A stretch of 64,000 bases of DNA, from NCBI GenBank assembly GCA_000023185.1, contig CP001622.1, forward strand, positions 1,984,001-2,048,000. The letters run 5' to 3'. The notes below the pieces were generated by a model that worked only from the letters and a program-made list of their open reading frames with translations, searched no databases and had not been told where the DNA came from. The stretch comes from Rhizobium leguminosarum bv. trifolii WSM1325. Its GTDB lineage: Bacteria; Pseudomonadota; Alphaproteobacteria; Rhizobiales; Rhizobiaceae. Below are positions 58,030 through 64,000 of the stretch, one piece after another (the first letter of the stretch is position 1; the number at the start of each line of letters is the position of its first letter). Position numbers and translations under genes: made by a program.

Positions 58030-58557
58030 CTAGAATAGCATTTCAGTCAGGCCGCACACGGTGTTCCAGTTGCGCATCGTACCGACGCCGATCCGCTTCG
58101 TCGTCAGGGCCGAAAGCAGCTTGGATTGGCTCGGCTTGCCTCCGAAATCGATCCAGAGATCGCCGCCGACGACGGCGATGCGCTGTCCCTCCGTCATCAG
58201 CGGTTTCAGCGCCTCCACCTTCTTCGGGTCGACCGGCAGGCGCATCACCCGGACGATCACCTGGTCGCCCTTGCCGTCCTTGAAGGGATTGGTGCTGCAA
58301 AGCGCCATCCAAGTGCAGTCGCTGCGCACGATAATGTCGACATGTTTGCCGAATTTTTCTTCAAAGGCCTCTTCCAACGTGACCTCGAGTTCGTGCGGCC
58401 GCATTTCGTCGGCCTCGAAGACGAGATTGCCTGTGGAAACCAGCGTGCGCGGCTCGCGATAACCGAGCTCTTCGGCAAGGGCGCGCAAATCCTGCATGAT
58501 GACGCGGCGGTCGGGCGTCAGGACAATGCTGTGCAGAAGGGCTATGAAGGTGCTCAT
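58030..58557 (-). CDS. DUF1697 domain-containing protein
   Basis: A 175-residue soluble protein of the DUF1697 family: MSTFIALLHSIVLTPDRRVI at the start, where the family reads xxALLRGINVGG, then ALAEELGYREPRTLVSTGNL, FGKHVDIIVRS and a C-terminal TTKRIGVGTMRNWNTV. The family consists of small, ferredoxin-like proteins of unknown function. It starts five bases after the yidD stop, so it is the last gene of an iscU-like/yidD/DUF1697 operon. Confidence 0.87.
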   Translation of the reverse strand: MSTFIALLHSIVLTPDRRVIMQDLRALAEELGYREPRTLVSTGNLVFEADEMRPHELEVTLEEAFEEKFGKHVDIIVRSDCTWMALCSTNPFKDGKGDQVIVRVMRLPVDPKKVEALKPLMTEGQRIAVVGGDLWIDFGGKPSQSKLLSALTTKRIGVGTMRNWNTVCGLTEMLF

Positions 58558-58562
58558 GGCGG

Positions 58563-58967
58563 TCACCCTCTCTTGCGTCCGAGGGCGAGATAGCGCCAAG
58601 GGCTCCACCAGCGGAAGCTGTCGCCGAGCATCTCCGGCACCTGGTCGAGGCCGCTGGTGCCGCCGGGGCCGCAGCGGCCGACGCGAAACAGTGTCATCCA
58701 GCCGCCGGCCCAGAGGCCGTGGCGGGCGATCGACTCGTAGCCATATTCGGAGCAAGTCGGGATATGCCGGCAGGAATTGCCGATAAAGCCGGAAAGCGTC
58801 AGCTGGTAGAGGCGGATCAGCCCCATGCCGAGCAGGCGGTCGGGAGACTTGCGGAACGGGCCGGTATAATTGCGGGAAGTGAGTGCCGCCTTTTCACGCG
58901 GCTTTGCTGAACCGGCGGCACCGCCGTCGTCCTCATCGTCAGCCTGCCGAGCGCAGAACTCGCACAT
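58563..58967 (-). CDS. yidD: Membrane protein insertion efficiency factor YidD
   Basis: A 134-residue protein containing the YidD core: LIRLYQLTLSGFIGNSCRHI, PTCSEYGYESIARHG and RVGRCGPGGTSGLDQVP, with the conserved Cys residues. An N-terminal ~45-residue extension is rich in Asp, Ala and Arg and contains a CEFC pair. YidD is a peripheral inner-membrane protein assisting YidC. It lies between the iscU-like gene (five-base gap) and the DUF1697 gene. Confidence 0.94.
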   Translation of the reverse strand: MCEFCARQADDEDDGGAAGSAKPREKAALTSRNYTGPFRKSPDRLLGMGLIRLYQLTLSGFIGNSCRHIPTCSEYGYESIARHGLWAGGWMTLFRVGRCGPGGTSGLDQVPEMLGDSFRWWSPWRYLALGRKRG

Positions 58968-58972
58968 GTCAG

Positions 58973-59419
58973 TTACGCCTCGACAATTTCCGCCCGTTTT
59001 GCCTCGATCTGCCCGATCGCATCGACAACCGCATCGAAGGTCAGCATCGTCGAGGCATGGCGGGCCTTGTAGTCCCGCACCGGCAGCAGATAGCGCATCT
59101 CTTCGAATCGTCCATGGGGCCCCGCCCCGTCCGCCTTCAACATGGCGAGCATGTCCTGGCGGGCCTGGCGCAATTCGTCCGATGTGGCACCGACGACATG
59201 GCGGGCCATGATCGAAGACGAGGCCTGGCCGAGCGCGCAGGCCTTCACGTCATGGGCAAAGCCGGTCACGGTGTCGCCATCCATCTTCAGCCAGATCCGC
59301 ACCTTCGAGCCGCAGAGCTTGGAATAGGCCTGGGCGCTGGCATCGGCATCATCAAGCGCGCCGGTCAACGGAATATTGCCGGCGAATTCGAGGATTTTGC
59401 TGTTGTAGATATCGTCCAT
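58973..59419 (-). CDS. Iron-sulfur cluster assembly scaffold-like protein (IscU/NifU N-terminal type)
   Basis: A 148-residue protein with the IscU/SufU fold: MDDIYNSKILEFAGNIPLTG, then KLCGSKVRIWLKMDGDTVTG (first Cys, residue ~36) and KACALGQASSSIMA (second Cys, ~61). The third ligand position near residue 125 reads KARHASTMLTF, with His instead of Cys. It probably holds or passes Fe-S clusters or zinc. No cysteine desulfurase gene is adjacent. First gene of a three-gene operon with yidD. Confidence 0.88.
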   Translation of the reverse strand: MDDIYNSKILEFAGNIPLTGALDDADASAQAYSKLCGSKVRIWLKMDGDTVTGFAHDVKACALGQASSSIMARHVVGATSDELRQARQDMLAMLKADGAGPHGRFEEMRYLLPVRDYKARHASTMLTFDAVVDAIGQIEAKRAEIVEA

Positions 59420-59725
59420 GCTGGATTTCCGCTCCAAAATCACTGCGGATCGGCCTCTGTGGGGGCGTTATTGTCATCAAAACAAAAAACACACCGTGTC
59501 GTGTGAGGATACTTACATACGATGGCCGTCTTCCTATATGTATGTCGTTCGAAGGCCGTTAAAATGCAATGGCCTCGTGTAAGTTTGATTGGGAAACCGT
59601 GCCGGACGGGCTGAACTGCCCTGAAAGCCCCGGAGCCTGCCAAAGGTGCATGAATTCCCGCATGGGATTGACCAGTGGCGATTCCGACAGATGGGTCCGC
59701 GGTGCGGACCAGGAGACCATTGTTC
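59420..59725. other. Divergent promoter region of the iscU-like gene and folE
   Basis: About 305 bases with no gene. It is AT-rich around 59465-59540, where divergent promoters are likely. No operator or riboswitch was recognised. Confidence 0.5.
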
Positions 59726-60340
59726 ATGGACGCCATCGTAAAGAATTTTCCGCAGACGAACCGCGACTCGGATCGCCCCTCCCAGCAGGAGGCGGAGGAA
59801 GCCGTTCGCGTCCTGCTGCGCTGGGCCGGTGACAACCCGGCGCGTGAAGGTCTGCTCGAAACGCCGGCCCGCGTCGTCAAATCGTACCGCGAGCTTTTTT
59901 CCGGTTACGACATGGCGGCGGAAGACGTGCTCGGCCGCACCTTCGAGGAGGTTGCCGGTTACGACGACATGGTCCTCGTCAAGGACATTCCGTTTTACTC
60001 GCATTGCGAACACCACATGGTGCCGATCATCGGCAAGGCCCACGTTGCCTACATGCCGGACGGGCGTGTGCTCGGCCTGTCGAAGATTGCCCGTGTCGTC
60101 GAGATCTATGGCCGTCGCCTGCAGACGCAGGAAACGATGACCGCCCAGATCGCCCGGGCAATCGACGATACGCTGAATCCGCGCGGTGTCGCCGTGTTGA
60201 TCGAGGCCGAACACATGTGCATGGCGATGCGCGGCGTTCAGAAGCAGGGCTCGACCACGTTGACGACCACCTTTACGGGAACGTTCAAGACCGAGCCGGC
60301 CGATCAGGCCCGTTTCATGACCATGGTGCGGAGCCGCTGA
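59726..60340 (+). CDS. folE: GTP cyclohydrolase I
   Basis: A 204-residue enzyme opening GTP to dihydroneopterin triphosphate for folate synthesis. Motifs are [40 protein letters not shown] with the zinc Cys/His, and [20 protein letters not shown] with the second zinc Cys near residue 175. The start at ATG 59726 was preferred over an upstream in-frame ATG. 25 bases before hisI, so co-transcribed. Confidence 0.96.
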   Translation: MDAIVKNFPQTNRDSDRPSQQEAEEAVRVLLRWAGDNPAREGLLETPARVVKSYRELFSGYDMAAEDVLGRTFEEVAGYDDMVLVKDIPFYSHCEHHMVPIIGKAHVAYMPDGRVLGLSKIARVVEIYGRRLQTQETMTAQIARAIDDTLNPRGVAVLIEAEHMCMAMRGVQKQGSTTLTTTFTGTFKTEPADQARFMTMVRSR

Positions 60341-60365
60341 TACCGGCTCCCTCAGGAGGGCCGCG

Positions 60366-60818
60366 ATGAGTCAACTGATCTTCAATCAACCATCCGAGGA
60401 CAAGTCGGCGTTGGAAGACGCCGGCGATTTCACGCCGCGTTTCGACGACCGCGGCCTGATCACCGCCATCGTGACCGACGCCGGCGACGGCGAGTTGCTG
60501 ATGGTGGCGCACATGAATGCCCAAGCGCTGGCGCTGACCATCCAGACCGGCACGGCGCATTATTTCAGCCGTTCGCGCGGCAAGCTCTGGAAGAAGGGCG
60601 AGACCTCGGGCAATCTCCAGACGGTGAAGGAAATCCGCACCGATTGCGATCAGGACGCCATCTGGCTGAAGGTCGAGGTCGCCGGCCACGACGCCACCTG
60701 TCACACCGGCCGCCGCTCCTGCTTCTACCGGACGATCACGCTCCGAGATGGAAAGCCGATGCTCGATATCGTTGACGACGAGCGCCAATTCGATCCCGCG
60801 GACGTTTACGGAAAATAG
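60366..60818 (+). CDS. hisI: Phosphoribosyl-AMP cyclohydrolase
   Basis: A 150-residue enzyme of histidine synthesis. It has [20 protein letters not shown], then [34 protein letters not shown] with the Asp metal ligands and [11 protein letters not shown] with the zinc Cys pair. It is monofunctional, not fused to HisE. CAGGAGG precedes the ATG. It sits downstream of folE and upstream of a patatin-like gene. Confidence 0.96.
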   Translation: MSQLIFNQPSEDKSALEDAGDFTPRFDDRGLITAIVTDAGDGELLMVAHMNAQALALTIQTGTAHYFSRSRGKLWKKGETSGNLQTVKEIRTDCDQDAIWLKVEVAGHDATCHTGRRSCFYRTITLRDGKPMLDIVDDERQFDPADVYGK

Positions 60819-60929
60819 GCTGTACCTCCCGGGCATTTGCCCCTTATTGCGCCAGAAACCGTCTCTATATACCATTTGGAAACTGATCGGGCAGACTATC
60901 GGAACCAAGTGTTGGGAGGGGAGAAGGCC

Positions 60930-61892
60930 ATGCTGAGCTGGAGTTTGCATCGTCAAAGCTCTGAAGGCGAAGGTGCCGGTTCCGGCATGTCGACTACGCT
61001 CGAGACGATCCCGCCTCCCTCGCCCCTCAAGAAAATCAAGATCGCTCTGGCTCTCGGCGGCGGCGCTGCCCGCGGCTGGGCTCATATCGGCGTGCTGCGC
61101 GCCCTCGACGAGGCAAAGGTCGAGATCGGCATGATTGCCGGCACCTCGATCGGCGCTCTGGTCGGCGGCTGCTATCTCGCCGGCAAACTCGATGAACTCG
61201 AAAGTTTCGCGCGCTCGCTGACGATGCGCCGCATCGCAAGTCTGCTCGACCTGACGATCGGCGGCAGCGGCCTGTTCGGCGGCATGCGGCTGACCAAGCG
61301 CATGCAGGAACATCTCGAGGGCCTGAACGTCGAGGATCTCGACCGGCCGTTCGTGGCGGTCGCGGCCGAGGTCAATACCGGTCATGAAGTCTGGATTGCC
61401 AATGGTTCGCTGATTACGGCGCTGCGCGCCTCCTATGCCCTGCCCGGCATTTTCGAGCCGGTGCGCAGCAATCACCGCACGCTGGTCGACGGGGCGCTGG
61501 TCAATCCCGTCCCCGTCTCCGTCTGCCGCGCCTACGAGCAGCCGCTCGTCGTCGCCGTCAATCTCAATTACGATCTCTACGGCCGCTCGGCCGTCGTCCG
61601 GCACAATGCCAGCCTGTCGCCGCAGGAAGTGCAGAAGCAGGAAGAGGCGCCCTATGCGCGCCTCGGCATGACCGGCGTCATGGTGCAGGCCTTCAACATT
61701 ATCCAGGACAGGATCGCCCGCGCCCGCCTTGCCGGCGACCCACCGGATATTTCGCTGCAGCCGCGGCTCAGCTATATCGGCCTTTCCGAATTCCACCGGG
61801 CTGGCGAGGCGATCGAACGCGGCTACGAGGAAGCCAGAGCCCGGCTCCCCGAGATCAAGCGCATGCAGGAAGTCTATGCAAGCAACCCCTGA
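60930..61892 (+). CDS. Patatin-like phospholipase family protein
   Basis: A 320-residue serine hydrolase of the patatin/RssA type. The oxyanion loop LALGGGAARGWAHIGVLRAL is near residue 35, the nucleophile elbow is AGTSIGALVGG near 67, and the dyad Asp is in TLVDGALVNPVPV near 190. The N-terminal ~25 residues are Ser/Gly-rich. GGAGGGGAG precedes ATG 60930. It would hydrolyse lipids or acyl esters on the cytoplasmic side. 111 bases after hisI. Confidence 0.92.
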   Translation: MLSWSLHRQSSEGEGAGSGMSTTLETIPPPSPLKKIKIALALGGGAARGWAHIGVLRALDEAKVEIGMIAGTSIGALVGGCYLAGKLDELESFARSLTMRRIASLLDLTIGGSGLFGGMRLTKRMQEHLEGLNVEDLDRPFVAVAAEVNTGHEVWIANGSLITALRASYALPGIFEPVRSNHRTLVDGALVNPVPVSVCRAYEQPLVVAVNLNYDLYGRSAVVRHNASLSPQEVQKQEEAPYARLGMTGVMVQAFNIIQDRIARARLAGDPPDISLQPRLSYIGLSEFHRAGEAIERGYEEARARLPEIKRMQEVYASNP

Positions 61893-61946
61893 TGCACGTC
61901 GTCCAAAAGCCTGCAGCGCTTTTGCGGCAACGACATCGCTCAAGCA
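61893..61946. repeat. RIME-like palindromic element
   Basis: Inner arms CAAAAGC (61904-61910) / GCTTTTG (61918-61924) and outer arms GTCGT (61898-61902) / ACGAC (61930-61934). This corresponds to the rhizobial GATGCACGTCGTCC...AAACGACAT element. It fills most of the gap between the convergent patatin and CBS-domain genes and can form a hairpin at both 3' ends. Confidence 0.65.
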
Positions 61947-61961
61947 CGGTCGGCGAAAACC

Positions 61962-62396
61962 TCAGCCGGCGATATAGGCCTTGATTTCCTCGGCCTCACG
62001 CTCGACTTCGGCGATACGCGATTTCACCACGTCGCCGATCGAGATGATGCCGGCAAGCTTGCCGTTGCTTTCCACCGGCACGTGACGGAAACGACGGCTG
62101 GTCATCAGCTCCATCAACTCGTTGACGGTCGTTTCCTCATGGCAGCGATAGACCTTCGCGGTCATGACCTGGGCCAGCGAGTGGTCGAGGCCTTCCTTAC
62201 CGTGTTTGGCGATCGCATGCACGAGATCGCGCTCGGTGAACATCCCCGAAATTCGGTTCTCCATGCCGACGACGACGATGGCGCCGATCTTCTTCTTACT
62301 GAGGATGGCCGCCGCCTCGGCGACGGTGGTGTTCGGCCCGGCGGTGACGACGTCCCTGCCCTTCAGGTCGAGGATTGCTTTGACTGAACTGGTCAT
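61962..62396 (-). CDS. CBS-domain protein
   Basis: A 144-residue protein of two CBS motifs forming one Bateman module: NTTVAEAAAILSKKKIGAIV, GMFTERDLVHAIAK, then the second, ETTVNELMELMTSRRFRHVP with GIISIGDVVKSRI. Such stand-alone modules bind adenosine nucleotides and act as energy sensors. The C-terminal EVEREAEEIKAYI is a short coiled coil. AGGAGG precedes the ATG. Confidence 0.93.
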   Translation of the reverse strand: MTSSVKAILDLKGRDVVTAGPNTTVAEAAAILSKKKIGAIVVVGMENRISGMFTERDLVHAIAKHGKEGLDHSLAQVMTAKVYRCHEETTVNELMELMTSRRFRHVPVESNGKLAGIISIGDVVKSRIAEVEREAEEIKAYIAG

Positions 62397-62489
62397 TCGA
62401 ACCTCCTATGTCCGTGAAACACTTGTCACAGGCATCCGCGGCGGTTTCTCCCCCCGGCACGGATATAGGTCGATCGTGCACTGCTCGGC

Positions 62490-63281
62490 TCAGGATTGCA
62501 ACATATCCTTCTCGGTTCCGTCAGGTTCCATCACCGGCGGGCGCGGCGCCCGGTCGAACAACGAAAACAGCAAGAAGCCGAAGACAAATCCGCCGATATG
62601 CGCATCCCAGGCAATCGCCTGGTCGCTGTCGCCGACGAGCGGGATGCCGACAGCGATCAGCGCGTTGCCGACCAGCCAGAGCAGCATGAAGATGATTACG
62701 GTGCGGCTCTTCAGCGCCTCGACGATGGAAAGCCGGGGATTGAGATGCGCAGGCGCCATCGGTCGCCGTTCGGCCGGAAAGGCGAATCGGCAGGCGGCGC
62801 CCATCAGCCCGGAGATCACGCCCGACGCGCCGATCAGCAATGACACGTCCCCCCAGTTCAGGACCGCGTGCAGGGCGGCGGACGCGACGGCGGAAAAAAG
62901 CCAGAAGAGCGCGAAACGCAGCGTCCCGATGCGGCGCACGACCGGCGCGCCGAAGGCCATCAGCCAGAAGGCGTTAAAGAGGATATGCTGGACGCTGCCG
63001 TGCAGCAGCGAATAGGTGACGGGTGTCCAGAACAGCTCCGGCCCCTGCTGCGACAGCGGAATCACATAGCGGGCGGGAACGAAGCCGAAGGTGAAGAACA
63101 GCCAGTTCAGCGCATCGTCGGAGAGCAGGAGTTCCTGCACTGCATAAATGACACCAAGCAGGCAAAGACTGAAGAACAGTGCCGGTGGGAGGTTGAAGAC
63201 CGGTTCGCGCGGTGGCCGTGCCGGCGGCTGGACCTCGGGAGGTTCGGGCGCCTTGTGCGGCTCGGCCGTCTGCTCATTCAT
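62490..63281 (-). CDS. Rhomboid family intramembrane serine protease
   Basis: A 263-residue membrane protein with about six hydrophobic segments after a Pro-rich N-terminus. HGSVQHILFNAFWLMAFGAP holds the conserved H-x-x-x-N segment, LLIGASGVISGLMGAACRFA contains the catalytic Ser (GASG) near residue 160, and AWDAHIGGFVFGFLLF contains the catalytic His. It cleaves transmembrane helices; substrates are unknown. A minus-strand intrinsic terminator lies 47 bases before its start codon, so its leader may be regulated or it may need its own downstream promoter. Confidence 0.92.
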   Translation of the reverse strand: MNEQTAEPHKAPEPPEVQPPARPPREPVFNLPPALFFSLCLLGVIYAVQELLLSDDALNWLFFTFGFVPARYVIPLSQQGPELFWTPVTYSLLHGSVQHILFNAFWLMAFGAPVVRRIGTLRFALFWLFSAVASAALHAVLNWGDVSLLIGASGVISGLMGAACRFAFPAERRPMAPAHLNPRLSIVEALKSRTVIIFMLLWLVGNALIAVGIPLVGDSDQAIAWDAHIGGFVFGFLLFSLFDRAPRPPVMEPDGTEKDMLQS

Positions 63282-63327
63282 CTGTGTTTCGCCTCGTTGA
63301 GGCCACAGCCATACAGGAGCGATTGTC

Positions 63328-63358
63328 AAAAAAAAAGCCGTCCGAAGGGTCGGACGGC
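63328..63358 (-). terminator. Minus-strand intrinsic terminator upstream of the rhomboid gene
   Basis: A nine-base stem (63337-63345 pairing with 63350-63358) and four-base loop, followed on the minus strand by nine U. The form is a textbook intrinsic terminator. No protein gene on the minus strand feeds into it, so it marks the end of a short non-coding transcript or of the rhomboid leader. Confidence 0.88.
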
Positions 63359-63500
63359 ATACCGGGAGCTCCAGGAAAAGACCTCGGCCCGGGCAGGTTG
63401 TGCTGAACTTCGAAAGTCGAAGCGATGGCAGGACAGTCTCACGACGGGCATCGCATCTCAACCGAAACCATCTCTTAACCTTAACCGCCGTGATTTGGCA
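63359..63500 (-). ncRNA. Possible small RNA ending at the orphan terminator
   Basis: The orphan terminator at 63328-63358 implies a minus-strand RNA whose body would lie just to its right. The stretch has no protein frame and contains self-complementary pieces such as CTTCGAAAGTCGAAG on the plus strand. The 5' end and promoter could not be placed, so the limits are a guess. An alternative is that this is the start of an attenuated rhomboid mRNA. Confidence 0.35.
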
Positions 63501-63574
63501 TGAAATCCGCAAGGTAGAGCTTGTACGGGCAATGACTGCCCAAAAATGCTCCGGAATGGAACAGGTTGGTGTGA

Positions 63575-64000
63575 AATGCGGCTACAAACGACCATCGAAA
63601 TTTTTGACTACTGGAACCGTATCCGCGGCGCTGCCGATGCGCCGCTGAAATCACAGGTCGAACCCTCCGCCGTCCCCCATCTTCTCCAAAGTCTCTTTAT
63701 TCTGGAGACGCGCAAGGGTGGAGATATCGGCTTTCGGCTCGCCGGCACCCGTATCTGTGATCTCTTCGGGCGTGACCTCCGCGGCGAACGTTTTTCGTCT
63801 CTCTGGGCAAATGGTCAGCTCGCGGACATCGAACGCACGGCGATGGGTGTCATGGACCATGCCATGCCGGCCCTGTTCAACGCCACCGGCTACAGCACTG
63901 TCGGTCATCAGGCCTCCTTCGAGATTATCATGATGCCGCTGCGTTCGCCGGACGGCGCCTGCGACCGGCTGCTCGGCGCGATCGCGCCGGCAGCGGCCGC
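63575..64000 (+). CDS. PAS domain-containing protein (PAS_5 type), 3' end beyond window
   Basis: A partial gene with 142 codons visible. The start MRLQTTIEIFDYWNRIRGAA is typical of the alphaproteobacterial PAS_5 (PF07310) proteins. Then FILETRKGGDIGFRLAGTRI and CDLFGRDLRGERFSSLW form the PAS core, and ASFEIIMMPLRSPDGACDRL the later strands. These short proteins are probably sensors, sometimes linked to PilZ. AGG lies upstream of the ATG. The stop is outside the window. Confidence 0.82.

Overview
The window is an alphaproteobacterial chromosome segment, almost certainly from the genus Rhizobium (R. leguminosarum / R. etli type). The evidence is the high GC content, the rhizobial gene sets (rlpA-dac-tmk-holB and metG-tatD-MBL; ppiD-trpD-trpC-moaC-moeA; tpiA-secG-pyrG; the iscU-like gene-yidD; folE-hisI), the frequent GTG/TTG starts, and several copies of short palindromic intergenic elements of the RIME kind known from Rhizobium. 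No prophage, IS element, CRISPR array or plasmid replication gene was seen.

Layout. 0-10 kb: a stress protein and a TerC-like membrane protein, then housekeeping genes on the minus strand in two blocks: metG-tatD-MBL hydrolase, and rlpA-dac-tmk-holB. A plus-strand TSUP permease separates them. 10-15.2 kb: a looser accessory stretch with small hypothetical proteins, a GYD-domain protein, a membrane GGDEF protein, tRNA-Ser(UGA), a small HNH protein overlapping a Tyr/Arg-rich secreted protein, and a BKACE-family enzyme. 15.3-20 kb: an MFS efflux pump divergent from a LysR regulator, a PhnA-domain protein, and two tandem transglutaminase-like genes. 20-22.2 kb: an unusual run of very small genes (a short peptide, an entericidin-like lipoprotein, two one-helix proteins, a GlsB-type and a DUF883-type membrane protein) with a RIME element and strong intrinsic terminators.

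22.4-27.9 kb: a tight plus-strand operon, ppiD-trpD-trpC-moaC-moeA, joining periplasmic folding, tryptophan synthesis and molybdenum cofactor synthesis. 27.9-37.3 kb: a secreted hypothetical protein, a METTL20-like methyltransferase, a GNAT enzyme, a DEAD-box helicase, a FecR-domain/CHASE2-cyclase pair, and a divergent pair of citrate-synthase paralogues of which one carries an N-terminal DNA-binding domain. 37.3-44 kb: tpiA-secG-pyrG, an alpha/beta hydrolase and parE. 44-53 kb: an acyltransferase beside a HlyD-type secretion remnant, a phytase-like esterase, an AI-2E-type permease, GNAT, DUF2336, and a nitroreductase/flavin reductase pair. 53-64 kb: thrS, a very large Sel1-repeat protein, the iscU-like-yidD-DUF1697 operon, folE-hisI-patatin, a CBS-domain protein, a rhomboid protease and the 5' part of a PAS-domain gene.

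The most noteworthy items are: the HTH-fused citrate synthase, with a stack of TTGA/TCAA palindromes in the divergent promoter; an orphan minus-strand intrinsic terminator in front of the rhomboid gene, suggesting a small RNA or an attenuator; the FecR/CHASE2-cyclase pair; a D-Ala-D-Ala carboxypeptidase homologue with two of its three active-site motifs altered; the small-protein cluster at 20-22 kb; and the HlyD remnant. No clearly new multi-gene defence system was found.
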